The notes under the pieces were generated by a model that saw only the letters and a list, made by a program, of their open reading frames with translations, was not told the DNA's origin and did not search any database. This document shows, in pieces, positions 52,666-61,667 of a stretch of 64,000 bases of DNA. Each line of letters begins with the position of its first letter. Position 1 is the stretch's first letter. Origin of the DNA: Psychrilyobacter atlanticus DSM 19335 (lineage in GTDB: Bacteria > Fusobacteriota > Fusobacteriia > Fusobacteriales > Fusobacteriaceae); NCBI RefSeq assembly GCF_000426625.1, contig NZ_KE384547.1, positions 2,161,159-2,225,158 of the forward strand. Direction: 5' to 3'. The position numbers and the translations under genes were made by a program.

Positions 52666-53517
52666 TTATAGGAAAAAATTAATATAATAGTACATAAGCG
52701 GGAACACCCAGATTAAACTATCATATCTGTCCAAGATTCCCCCATGTCCACCTAATATTTTTCCTGAATCTTTTACACCAAATTCTCTTTTAAATACCGA
52801 TTCTGCCAAATCACCGATTTGACCAGTCACAGCTACTAATATAGGAACTATTATCAGATGAATTCCCGATATATTTAAGTCTTTAAATAAAAACCCTTTT
52901 ATAAGTAACATAGTTATAACAGTAAATATTATTGATCCCAAAGATCCCTCTATGGATTTTTTAGGACTTATCTCACAGAGTCCACGAGAAAATATTTTCC
53001 TTCCAAATTTTACTCCTACAAGATATGCAAATGTATCCGATATCCAAACCATTATTTGAATGGTCATCAGCCACTTACTTCCATTCAACATATATTTTAT
53101 AGGGACTATATGGGAAAATAAAAATCCTACATATAGTACTCCTAACATTGTATATCCAATATAACTGCTGCTACCTTCTACTTTATTTTGATATATTCTG
53201 ATGAACATCAGGATAAATATCCCCAAAATAAGAACCATAGTTCCCATAGACATATCAACATTATTTCCGATAAATTTCCCCAGTAGATCTTTACTCGATG
53301 AAATACTAGAATACAATGCCAGTGGTATTGCTCCTCCAAGTATTATACCTGCAACCTTATTTACAACTATTCCCTTTGATTCCATCATTTGATAGATCTC
53401 ATATATTCCTATCCCGGTTAAAAGCACTGTAAATGCCATAAAGCTTTTGTCTCCATAGAGGTATACATACACCGTCAGAGGAACCAATATTAAAGCCACC
53501 ATTATTCTATTTAACAT
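52666..53517 (-). CDS. cdsA: Phosphatidate cytidylyltransferase
   Basis: The 283-residue membrane protein has about eight hydrophobic segments. The C-terminal CDP-alcohol signature is SVFKREFGVKDSGKILGGHG then GILDRYDSL, near residues 238-267. It makes CDP-diacylglycerol for phospholipid synthesis. The C-terminus looks complete, so the adjacent insertion did not truncate it. It overlaps the uppS end by 11 bases. Its original terminator is probably the hairpin now found beyond the element, near 42820. Confidence 0.95.
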   Translation of the reverse strand: MLNRIMVALILVPLTVYVYLYGDKSFMAFTVLLTGIGIYEIYQMMESKGIVVNKVAGIILGGAIPLALYSSISSSKDLLGKFIGNNVDMSMGTMVLILGIFILMFIRIYQNKVEGSSSYIGYTMLGVLYVGFLFSHIVPIKYMLNGSKWLMTIQIMVWISDTFAYLVGVKFGRKIFSRGLCEISPKKSIEGSLGSIIFTVITMLLIKGFLFKDLNISGIHLIIVPILVAVTGQIGDLAESVFKREFGVKDSGKILGGHGGILDRYDSLIWVFPLMYYYINFFL

Positions 53518-54193
53518 CTTTTACTCCTCCAAATCTTCTGTCTCTATTTTCAAAATTTTCTATTGCCCTGTCAAATTCTTTCTCGTTAAAATCCGGCCAC
53601 AATACATCTGTTACATATATTTCTGAATAAGCTATCTGCCAAAGTAAAAAATTAGAGATTCTGAATTCACCACTGGTTCTTATAACTAATTCAGGATCCG
53701 GTATATCAGAATAAAGATAGTCTTTAAAGTTCTCTTCATTGATATTTTTTTCTCCCGATTCAATTATTTTTTTCACTGCATCTATTATTTCCGATCTTCC
53801 TCCATAGTTAAAACAGATATTGAAGGTCAATCCGTCATTACCTGCAGTCAATTCTTCTACCTCAGATATAGCACTTAGAAGTTTAGAAGATACTCCTTCT
53901 TTTCTTCCTGTAACTATCAGTCTTATGTTATCTCTCAACATATTTTTAGCTTCAGCCTTTAGATATTTTTGAAAGATATCCATAAGAGCATCTACCTCTT
54001 TTTGAGGTCTTTTCCAATTTTCTGTAGAAAAAGCATATACAGACAAATATTTAATCCCTATATTCCCTGCGTGCTCTATTATTGCTTTTATCCTTTTAGC
54101 ACCTTCACGATGCCCGACAAATCTAGGCAGGTGCCTATTTTGAGCCCATCTTCCATTTCCATCCATTATAATTGCTATATGTTTTGGTATCAT
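53507..54193 (-). CDS. uppS: Undecaprenyl diphosphate synthase
   Basis: The 228-residue protein has the cis-prenyltransferase motifs PKHIAIIMDGNGRWAQ at the N-terminus (catalytic Asp in MDGNGRW), SVYAFSTENWKRP near 70, NFLLWQIAYSEIY near 180 and LWPDF near 200. It makes the C55 lipid carrier for cell-wall synthesis. The start is preceded by AGGGGAGATAG. It is in operon with cdsA. Confidence 0.96.
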   Translation of the reverse strand: MIPKHIAIIMDGNGRWAQNRHLPRFVGHREGAKRIKAIIEHAGNIGIKYLSVYAFSTENWKRPQKEVDALMDIFQKYLKAEAKNMLRDNIRLIVTGRKEGVSSKLLSAISEVEELTAGNDGLTFNICFNYGGRSEIIDAVKKIIESGEKNINEENFKDYLYSDIPDPELVIRTSGEFRISNFLLWQIAYSEIYVTDVLWPDFNEKEFDRAIENFENRDRRFGGVKDVK

Positions 54194-54279
54194 CTATCTC
54201 CCCTTAACTTTAATACATTCTATTCTTTATATTCTATCATATTACTTCCTATTTTTCTACTTTGGAACTCTAAGGGAAA

Positions 54280-55191
54280 CTATTCCCTGTCTATAACTTC
54301 TAGAATAGCATTTAAGTCTCTCATGTTATTTTTAACACACTTTACACCCTCATCAATGGCCTCCCTTGCCCGATAAAACTCCAGGGGTTTTATACGAGCC
54401 AACTTAGGAGAAAGAAGGATATCCGGCGGATCTTCTCCCATACGGCTTTTGGTAATTCTATCCTGGGTTATATTAATTGAACTGGCGATAGCATCAAATA
54501 AATTTGGAGGAGATTCATTATTTTCATCTGTGTCAAATATAGAAGGTGTATACTCTCTGACCAAATTATTTATCTTACTTATCATTCCCGATCTTTTTTT
54601 AGGAGGGAGAGATTTTTTAAAGTGTTTTCCAACAATGTCACCATTTAAATCCACAGCTATCACTATATCAGCTCCCAAAGCACGACATGTAGATACTGGT
54701 ACAGGATTCACCAACCCTCCATCTACAAGCCACCTGTCATTGGTTTTTATAGCAGGAAATAATCCCGGCAATGAAACTGAAGACCAGACTGCTTCTAAAA
54801 CCGACCCTTTAGTTAACCATATTTCCTTCCCAGTCTCTAAGTCTGTTGCTACAGCTGCATATTGTTTACTAAATTCTTCTATGCTGGCATTATCAGATGC
54901 TACATATTTATTTAAAAAATGATGAAGTCTGTGGGTATCAATAAATCCATTCAAAGACATATTTATCTCAAAAAATTTAGCCACCTCAAATTTAGTCAAT
55001 GAGCATGCCCACGCCTCTAAATTTTCAAGGTTGTTCGACAGATAAGATGCCCCAACCACTGCACCTATAGAAGTCCCGCACACAATATCTGGCACGATCC
55101 CTAGATCAGCCAGAGCCTTTATTATACCTATATGTGCCCACCCGCGGGATGAGCCGCTTCCCAGTGCTAAACCTATCTTCATTTTTCTCAC
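54280..55191 (-). CDS. Patatin-like phospholipase (RssA-like)
   Basis: The 303-residue protein has the oxyanion loop GLALGSGSSRGWAHIG near residue 6, the nucleophile elbow GTSIGA near 40 (Ser catalytic) and the Asp of the dyad in DGGLVNPVP near 155. There is no signal peptide, so it acts in the cytoplasm on membrane lipids. It lies 86 bases upstream of uppS in the same direction and may share its transcript. The start has AGGAGGTGAG. Confidence 0.9.
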   Translation of the reverse strand: MRKMKIGLALGSGSSRGWAHIGIIKALADLGIVPDIVCGTSIGAVVGASYLSNNLENLEAWACSLTKFEVAKFFEINMSLNGFIDTHRLHHFLNKYVASDNASIEEFSKQYAAVATDLETGKEIWLTKGSVLEAVWSSVSLPGLFPAIKTNDRWLVDGGLVNPVPVSTCRALGADIVIAVDLNGDIVGKHFKKSLPPKKRSGMISKINNLVREYTPSIFDTDENNESPPNLFDAIASSINITQDRITKSRMGEDPPDILLSPKLARIKPLEFYRAREAIDEGVKCVKNNMRDLNAILEVIDRE

Positions 55192-55265
55192 CTCCTATAA
55201 ATATTTTCTATACTATAATATATACTTCTTTATACTATATATTTCACTATAAATTTTATTGTGTC

Positions 55266-55302
55266 AAAAAAAGAATCGAGAATTAATTCTCGATTCTTTT
55301 TT
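55266..55302. terminator. Terminator of the maltose module
   Basis: AAAAGAATCGAGAATT and its complement form a perfect palindrome flanked by A and T runs, 3' of the mapP-like gene. Confidence 0.85.
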
Positions 55303-56086
55303 ATAAAATTATTTCAACACCAAAATGATCTGAAACTATCTTTTTATTTTTCCCATTGAAAATAACATTACTCGATGATATTTTCATAGGTGTTCTAGAT
55401 AAAATTAGATCTAATCTTTTCTTGGATAGATCATCTTCCCACCCTGCAATCTCCCCCGGGACAGTACAACCGTCATCTTTTATTTCAGCTGTTATAAAAG
55501 TATCTATCAGACCATTTTTTATTAAAAAATCATATCCCTCTCCACTTACACTTGCATCATTGTTAAAATCTCCCATAAAAAATACTTTATTATCTGTATT
55601 TTTTGAAATTTCTAATATTTTTTCCCCCTGATATCTAAAAGGTTCCTCTTCATCGTTCCACCATCCTGTATGACAGCTGTAAAAAGTATAGCTCTCATCA
55701 TGCAGATCAATAGATCCCCCTACAATTTTTCTGCTCTTCCAGTTTTCTATGCTGTTGCTTTGGGAAATATATAAACTTTCAGATCTAATAAATGGCTGTT
55801 TACTCAAAAGAGCAACCCCCTCTTCATATATATCATATCCATAGTGGGAAAAATCCCAGATAAAATTATAAGTTACTCCTAACTTCTTTATCTCTTCAAC
55901 TAGGAGGAGAGCAAAGTTATCTTCCCTTATATTATCATAGATTATCTGACTTTCCCTATGCTGGCTGACTTCCTGAAGAGCTATGACATCATAGTTTTTT
56001 TCATATATAGTCTCAGCCAGATACTTAATCTTCTCCAGCTGATCCTCTTCCTGCCACGAATGGCAGTTTAATGTAAGAATTTTCAT
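55301..56086 (-). CDS. mapP: Maltose 6'-phosphate phosphatase (MapP-like, EEP family)
   Basis: The 261-residue protein belongs to the endonuclease/exonuclease/phosphatase fold: MKILTLNCHSW at the start, DVIALQEVSQHRES near 34, CHTGWWNDEEEP near 140, FMGDFNNDAS near 172 and SDHFGVEI at the end. The MapP enzyme known from Enterococcus faecalis has this fold and removes phosphate from PTS-imported maltose 6'-phosphate. The gene is 12 bases after a maltose-type PTS gene, which supports the same role. The generic EEP fold alone would not prove it. Confidence 0.72.
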   Translation of the reverse strand: MKILTLNCHSWQEEDQLEKIKYLAETIYEKNYDVIALQEVSQHRESQIIYDNIREDNFALLLVEEIKKLGVTYNFIWDFSHYGYDIYEEGVALLSKQPFIRSESLYISQSNSIENWKSRKIVGGSIDLHDESYTFYSCHTGWWNDEEEPFRYQGEKILEISKNTDNKVFFMGDFNNDASVSGEGYDFLIKNGLIDTFITAEIKDDGCTVPGEIAGWEDDLSKKRLDLILSRTPMKISSSNVIFNGKNKKIVSDHFGVEIIL

Positions 56087-56098
56087 TTTTATCCCCTA

Positions 56099-57733
56099 TT
56101 AATTTAAAACATCAATTATTTTATTTTTAATGTTATCAGCTTTGGGACCATAGATAGCCTGGATTCCATTTCCTTTTACTATCAATCCAATAGCTCCTGC
56201 TTTTTTCCACATTGATTCTTCTTTTACTAAAGCGTTATCCTTTACAGATACACGTAACCTAGTCATACAGGCATCTACCTCTGCTATGTTAGATTCTCCT
56301 CCTAAAAGGTCAATAATTGTTTCAATCAATGTATCGTTATTTTTATTAGCTTTTTTATCGGTAGTTTCCTCTACTTCTTCATCTAGGTAGTTCCCTTTTC
56401 TTCCTGGTGTTGGCAGGTCAAACTTTTTGATTAAGAAGTTTACAATGAAGAAATTCAATCCAAAGAATCCGATACAGCTTACTACGAAATTTATTAGATC
56501 TCTTCCAATTCCAGCATGAATCATTAGAGGTGTTCTAGTAAGTAACTCTAAGAATCCAAAGGCTTGTATTCTTAAATCAATAATATCCGTCAACGCAAAT
56601 GCTAAACCAGTTAATATGGCATGAGCCACATATAAAATTGGTGCTACAAACATAAACATAAATTCAATCGGTTCTGTTACTCCTGTTAAAAATACAGCTA
56701 ATATTGCCGAAAAGAATATCATCTTATACTTATGCTTCTTATCATTGTCTACATTTTTATACATAGCTAATGAGAATCCCAATAGTGAGGCCGATGATAA
56801 GATAACTTGTCCGGCTTTAAATCTAGCTGGAACAACCGATTTCAATAATTCCTTGTATGCGTCCATATTCCCTAGTTCTTTTAAGTTATTTAAATCCGTA
56901 ATCCAAGCTAACCAAATAGGATCTTGACCAGCAATTACTGCACCGACTTCTGAGCCAGTTAATACTTGGTATGTCCCTCCTAACTCCGTATAATTCATTG
57001 GAATAGTTAACATATGATGCAGACCAAATGGTAACAGCATTCTTTCCAATGCCCCATAGACAAAAGGTGCAATTACTGGAGCTGTATCTCTAGATGTAGC
57101 AATCCAATTTCCAAACATATTCAAAGAATATTGGATAAACGGCCACGTAAATGATAGAAAAAATGCCATTACAACTGAACCGATTATTACCATAAAGGGA
57201 ACAAATCTTTTACCATTAAAGAATGCCAATGGTTCTGGCAATCCATCAAAGTCATAAAACCTATTGTATAGAGCTGCTCCCAAGAATCCTGTGATTATTC
57301 CTATAAATACTCCCATATTTAAAGCCGGAGCTCCTAATACTGTTGTAAAAAAATCTTTCACTAATAATTCTTTCCCACCGAATACACTGATAGTTGCAGT
57401 AGGATCACTCATCATCCCACCGTTAACACCAAATATTGTTCCTGTAAGTCTATTTGTTAAAATAAATGCCAGTACCGCTGCAAAAGCTCCACCGGCTCTT
57501 TCTTTAGCCCAAGATCCACCAATAGCTGCTGCAAATAACAGGTGTAAATTTACAATTATTCCCCAACCGATATCTTCCATTACCCTTCCAATTAGATCTA
57601 TTCCTAAAAATGTAGTCGTTAATTTCCCCAGTGAAATCATAAGCCCAGCTGCAGGCATTACTGCAATAACTACCATTAAACATTTTCCAAATTTCTGCCA
57701 AAAATCAAATGAACCGAATTTAAATTTTTTCAT
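56099..57733 (-). CDS. PTS glucose/maltose-family EIICB
   Basis: The 544-residue protein has an N-terminal EIIC domain (about 1-440, ten membrane segments) with PFGLHHMLTIPMNY near 232 and TGVTEPIEFMFMFVAP near 350. A linker and a C-terminal EIIB domain with the phosphorylation Cys in VDACMTRLRVSV near 490 follow. There is no fused EIIA, so it relies on a EIIA(Glc)-type protein encoded elsewhere. It imports and phosphorylates a glucoside; maltose is suggested by its neighbours. The start follows AAGGGGGG. Confidence 0.92.
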   Translation of the reverse strand: MKKFKFGSFDFWQKFGKCLMVVIAVMPAAGLMISLGKLTTTFLGIDLIGRVMEDIGWGIIVNLHLLFAAAIGGSWAKERAGGAFAAVLAFILTNRLTGTIFGVNGGMMSDPTATISVFGGKELLVKDFFTTVLGAPALNMGVFIGIITGFLGAALYNRFYDFDGLPEPLAFFNGKRFVPFMVIIGSVVMAFFLSFTWPFIQYSLNMFGNWIATSRDTAPVIAPFVYGALERMLLPFGLHHMLTIPMNYTELGGTYQVLTGSEVGAVIAGQDPIWLAWITDLNNLKELGNMDAYKELLKSVVPARFKAGQVILSSASLLGFSLAMYKNVDNDKKHKYKMIFFSAILAVFLTGVTEPIEFMFMFVAPILYVAHAILTGLAFALTDIIDLRIQAFGFLELLTRTPLMIHAGIGRDLINFVVSCIGFFGLNFFIVNFLIKKFDLPTPGRKGNYLDEEVEETTDKKANKNNDTLIETIIDLLGGESNIAEVDACMTRLRVSVKDNALVKEESMWKKAGAIGLIVKGNGIQAIYGPKADNIKNKIIDVLN

Positions 57734-57752
57734 CTTTCCCCCCTTTTGTTTT

Positions 57753-59426
57753 TTATTTCAACTTATAAACTCTACACTCATAAGGTTTCAATAATAATTC
57801 ACATGTTGTCTTATGATCTTCTACTTTATAATTATTCAATACAATATTTTCAGGATTTAAAAGGTAATTTTCTTCTTTAAACTCACATGTAGTTTCGGTT
57901 AAATTACAAATCACAATATAACCTTTCCCATCCACTAACCTTGTATAACTATAGATTTTTTCATCTGATTCAAGTAAACACTTGTAATCGCCATATAACA
58001 TTTCCTTAGAATGCTTTCTCAAATCAATCATCTTCTTATAAAAGTTTAAGATCGAATCTTCGTCTTCTAAATCATTTTTTACATTTATATGACTATGATT
58101 TTCATTTATCTTTATCCAAGGAATCCCACTAGTAAATCCGGCATTTTGACCATCATCCCACTGCATAGGTGTCCTTGCATTATCCCTAGAAGAACTTTTT
58201 AAATTTTCTATATTTTCTTCAGTTGCTTTATTATCTAAAACTAACTCTTTGTATTCATTCATGATTCTAACGTCGTTATAATCATCTATACTAGGATAAG
58301 AAATATTTGTCATTCCTATCTCCTGACCTTGATATATAAAAGGTGTCCCTTTTTGTAAAAAATACATTGCAGCAAATGATTTTGCACACTGGACCCTATA
58401 TTTTTCATCATTTCCCAGTGTAGAGATGGATCTAGGAATATCATGATTTTCAATATACAATGCATTCCATCCTATGTCATTTACCGTGTTTTGCCATTTA
58501 CTCAATATTTTTTTATATTTTTTTACATCAAAGGCTTTATTTCCACAACTGTTCCATAGATCTAAATGCTCAAATTGAAAGATCATATTAAATTTCCCAT
58601 CTTTTGAGCATACCCAATCCTTGATATCTTTACTATTGTGAGAACTAACGCCATTTGCTTCACCAACAGTTACGATGTCATATTTTTCAAATGTTTTTTC
58701 TTTAAGTTCATCTAAATATTTATGGATTCCATTTTGATTCATATGTTTATCAAAAGAAGATACATATTTTAACCCATCCGGATTAGGCATGTCTTTAAGG
58801 CCATCTTCTTTTTTTATATGACTTATTGCGTCTACCCTGAATCCATCTATTCCTTTTTCTAACCACCAGTTGATCATACTGTAGATTTCTTCTCTCATCT
58901 CTTTATTTTCCCAGTTTAAATCAGGCTGTTTTTTAGAAAAAAGATGAAGATAGTATTGCTCTCTTTCTTTTGAGTGCTCCCAAGCGGAACCACTAAAAAT
59001 ACTTTCCCAGTTATTTGGTTCTTTTTCATCCTTACCATCACGCCAGATATACCAGTCTCTTTTTGGATTATCTTTTGATGACGCCGATTCCACAAACCAC
59101 GGATGTTCATCACTTGTATGATTTATCACCAAGTCTATAATAAGTTTCATATCTCTATCTTTAACTTCTTTCAATAGTTCGTCGAAGTCTTCCATTGTTC
59201 CAAATTCTTCTAATATCTCTTTATAATCACTGATGTCATATCCATTATCATCATTTGGTGATTTATACATAGGACATATCCAAATAATGTCTATTCCCAA
59301 GTCTTTTAAATAATCTAATTTAGAAATAAGTCCCTGTAAATCACCTATTCCGTCTCCGTTGGAATCTTTAAAACTTCTAGGATATACCTGGTACCCTATA
59401 GCTTCCTTCCACCATTTTTTATCCAT
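57753..59426 (-). CDS. GH13 alpha-glucosidase
   Basis: I take ATG 59426, directly after AGGAGGAACT; the longer frame would run through the operator. The 557-residue protein has all GH13 regions: DLVINHTSDEHPWF near 98, GFRVDAISHIKK near 194 (nucleophile Asp), TVGEANGVS near 250 (acid Glu) and YIENHDIPR near 320. GIGDLQGL at the N-terminus is shared by oligo-1,6-glucosidases and trehalose-6-phosphate hydrolases. With a MapP-like phosphatase beside it, hydrolysis of unphosphorylated maltose to glucose is the best guess. It is the first gene of the operon and directly downstream of a LacI-type operator. Confidence 0.88.
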   Translation of the reverse strand: MDKKWWKEAIGYQVYPRSFKDSNGDGIGDLQGLISKLDYLKDLGIDIIWICPMYKSPNDDNGYDISDYKEILEEFGTMEDFDELLKEVKDRDMKLIIDLVINHTSDEHPWFVESASSKDNPKRDWYIWRDGKDEKEPNNWESIFSGSAWEHSKEREQYYLHLFSKKQPDLNWENKEMREEIYSMINWWLEKGIDGFRVDAISHIKKEDGLKDMPNPDGLKYVSSFDKHMNQNGIHKYLDELKEKTFEKYDIVTVGEANGVSSHNSKDIKDWVCSKDGKFNMIFQFEHLDLWNSCGNKAFDVKKYKKILSKWQNTVNDIGWNALYIENHDIPRSISTLGNDEKYRVQCAKSFAAMYFLQKGTPFIYQGQEIGMTNISYPSIDDYNDVRIMNEYKELVLDNKATEENIENLKSSSRDNARTPMQWDDGQNAGFTSGIPWIKINENHSHINVKNDLEDEDSILNFYKKMIDLRKHSKEMLYGDYKCLLESDEKIYSYTRLVDGKGYIVICNLTETTCEFKEENYLLNPENIVLNNYKVEDHKTTCELLLKPYECRVYKLK

Positions 59427-59439
59427 AGTTCCTCCTAAG

Positions 59440-59457
59440 TGCGCAAACGTTTGCGCA
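59440..59457. promoter_or_regulatory. LacI-family operator
   Basis: TGCGCAAACGTTTGCGCA is a perfect 18-bp palindrome with the central CG of LacI/GalR sites. It lies between the promoter and the start of the GH13 gene. The adjacent LacI-family gene is the likely regulator. Confidence 0.8.
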
Positions 59458-59503
59458 AATAAATAAAAATTAAAACATCCACCCACAGATATTTTATAGA
59501 TAA

Positions 59504-59532
59504 TTTATATCATATTTTTTTTCCATTGTCTA
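59504..59532 (-). promoter_or_regulatory. Promoter of the maltose-type operon
   Basis: Minus-strand TAGACA (59532-59527), a 17-base spacer and TATAAA (59509-59504). The palindromic operator lies about 45 bases downstream of the predicted start of transcription. Confidence 0.6.
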
Positions 59533-59592
59533 GTTAAATATAATGAAAAATGTACTCAAATAAATACATTTTTCTGTTTTGTGCACACTTTC

Positions 59593-60540
59593 TTATAAGA
59601 AAAGGGCTATTCCACCTTTAATCCCTGCATCATTTCCCAGCTCTCCTAATTTGATTTCTAAATTTTTCAAAGTTACCGGCATAGCATATTGTTTTAATTT
59701 TTCCTTAACTACGTCTAGAAGTATTTCTCCTGCCAACGCAACTCCACCTGATAAAATAATTATTTCCGGATTTATTACATTTAATAAATTTCCTATTCCC
59801 ATACCTAAATAATTTCCTACATAATTAACTATTTCCATAGAAAATTCATCTCCAGCTTTAGCACAATCAAAAACATCTTTAGCTTCTAATTTTTCCATAT
59901 TCCCATCTAAACTCTTATACAAAAGATTATTTTTATTTACAGCCAAACGTGACTTAGCTTCTCTGATTACTCCAGTAGCAGATGCATAAGTTTCAAAACA
60001 GCCTCTTTGCCCACAACCACATAATTTACCATTTTCAACTAATTTCATATGACCAATCTCTCCACCAGCACCATTCATCCCAGAAATTAATTTAGAATTT
60101 ACTACTATTCCACCGCCAACTCCAGTTCCAAGAGCCACTGTTATACTGCTGGTACTTCCTTTTCCTGCTCCAAACTTACTCTCTCCAATAGCGATCATAT
60201 TTACATCATTTTCTAATTTTGTCGACACACCTGAGATTTTTTCCATTGCTTCACTGATATTTACATTAGCTTCCCAGTCAAAATTAGCAAAAAAAGCTAC
60301 GATCTCTTGATCTATTACAGGTCCTGGAATTCCTATTCCTATTCCACCTATCTTTTCTTTACTTATTTCTTTTTGATCCATTAACTTTTCTATAGTTTCC
60401 CATATTCTCTCTAATGTTATTTTCATACCTTTTTCCGAAAACGTCTTTATTGTTTCCTTTGTTAAAATTTCACCGCTTTCATCTAAAAGCCCTATTTTTG
60501 TGTTTGTTCCTCCTAAGTCTACCCCAGCATAATATTTCAA
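59593..60540 (-). CDS. ROK-family glucokinase
   Basis: The 315-residue protein has the ATP-binding DLGGTNTKIGL at residue 8, the sugar loop ALGTGVGGGIVV near 140, GEIGHMKL near 163 and the zinc motif CGCGQRGCFETYAS near 180. It phosphorylates free glucose released by the neighbouring glucosidase. The start is TTG 60540, overlapping the LacI stop (TTGA) with AGGAGG seven bases upstream. It lacks the helix-turn-helix of ROK repressors, so it is a kinase. Confidence 0.92.
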   Translation of the reverse strand: MKYYAGVDLGGTNTKIGLLDESGEILTKETIKTFSEKGMKITLERIWETIEKLMDQKEISKEKIGGIGIGIPGPVIDQEIVAFFANFDWEANVNISEAMEKISGVSTKLENDVNMIAIGESKFGAGKGSTSSITVALGTGVGGGIVVNSKLISGMNGAGGEIGHMKLVENGKLCGCGQRGCFETYASATGVIREAKSRLAVNKNNLLYKSLDGNMEKLEAKDVFDCAKAGDEFSMEIVNYVGNYLGMGIGNLLNVINPEIIILSGGVALAGEILLDVVKEKLKQYAMPVTLKNLEIKLGELGNDAGIKGGIALFL

Positions 60541-61535
60541 TATAATTCCTCCTCTATGTCTCTTAATTTTGATCTAACAATTTTATAATTACTTTTATTA
60601 CTTTTATTAAGTTTTGATATGAGTAAACTCATGGCTTCTTTTCCCAGTTTTAATGCATTTATATCAACAGATGAAAATTTAGGACCAAAATTTCCCAATG
60701 GATCAATATTATTAAATCCTATTATCTTTATATCCTTTATATTTTTTTCAATTAAATATCTTTGAACGCCAAAAGCTAAGATATCATCGGTGCATATTAC
60801 TGCTGTTAAATTTTTATTTGAAAGTAATTTTTCAGCCCCACTATAACCATTTTCCCTACTAAAATCAGCTTTATATACAATTTCTGAATCTATATTTTCT
60901 TTTTTACACTCTTCTCTGAACCCTTTTTCTCTGTTAATGGATACAGTCCAATTTTTTTTTGCTCCAAGATAACCTATATTTTTATGACCATCTAAGATTA
61001 GTTTTCTTACAAGGTGCTTTGTAGTTTCTTCGTTGTTATTATCTACCCAGAGAATATTGGCAGAATCATTTTTTTCCGGCCGGCCTATTACTACACATGG
61101 AAATTTATGTTTTTCTAAATACTCAAGACATTCATCTTTTTTCCTCGTAGTCAGCAGGCATATCCCATCCACTATATTAGATGAAATAAAGTTTTTTACC
61201 GCTTCTAATTCATTGTCTTTATTTTTTCCAAAGGCATACATAATATGATATTTATGTTTTTCTGCAGCTATACTTATCCCCTTCATAGCTTGAATATAAA
61301 AAGGGTTGGAAAAGAGGGAATCAGCTTCATGGGGCATGACTACACCAATTATCTTAGTTTGTTTATTCACCAAACTTCTAGCTAGTATATTCGGCGTATA
61401 CCCTAGTTTTTCAATGGAGTTTAGAACCCTTATCTTGGTTGCTTCTCCTATCCTAGAGGTATTGGATATTACTCTGGATACTGTAGAAGGTGCTACTCCT
61501 GCATCCTTAGCTACATCTTTTATGGTTACTTTCAT
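60537..61535 (-). CDS. LacI-family transcriptional regulator
   Basis: The 332-residue protein starts with the LacI helix-turn-helix (TIKDVAKDAGVAPSTVSRVI, residues 3-22, and the hinge YTPNILARSL near 50). A periplasmic-binding-protein-like effector domain (about 60-325) follows. It is cotranscribed with the ROK kinase and probably binds the 18-bp palindrome before the glucosidase gene. The inducer is presumably maltose or a derived glucoside. The start follows AAGGAGGCTGAG. Confidence 0.93.
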   Translation of the reverse strand: MKVTIKDVAKDAGVAPSTVSRVISNTSRIGEATKIRVLNSIEKLGYTPNILARSLVNKQTKIIGVVMPHEADSLFSNPFYIQAMKGISIAAEKHKYHIMYAFGKNKDNELEAVKNFISSNIVDGICLLTTRKKDECLEYLEKHKFPCVVIGRPEKNDSANILWVDNNNEETTKHLVRKLILDGHKNIGYLGAKKNWTVSINREKGFREECKKENIDSEIVYKADFSRENGYSGAEKLLSNKNLTAVICTDDILAFGVQRYLIEKNIKDIKIIGFNNIDPLGNFGPKFSSVDINALKLGKEAMSLLISKLNKSNKSNYKIVRSKLRDIEEELY

Positions 61536-61637
61536 TTTCTCAGCCTCCTTTCTAAAAGATTATCATTTTTTTTTAAAAAATAAAACTTTATTTTTTATTT
61601 CAAACCTTTAGATGCATATTTTTTTACTAAATTATGT

Positions 61638-61667
61638 AAAAAAAAGGTGCCCTAGGGCACCTTTTTC
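61638..61667. terminator. Terminator after the 2HCT transporter gene
   Basis: AAAAAGGTGCCC and GGGCACCTTTTT join with only a TA between them; symmetric, so usable in both directions. Confidence 0.8.
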
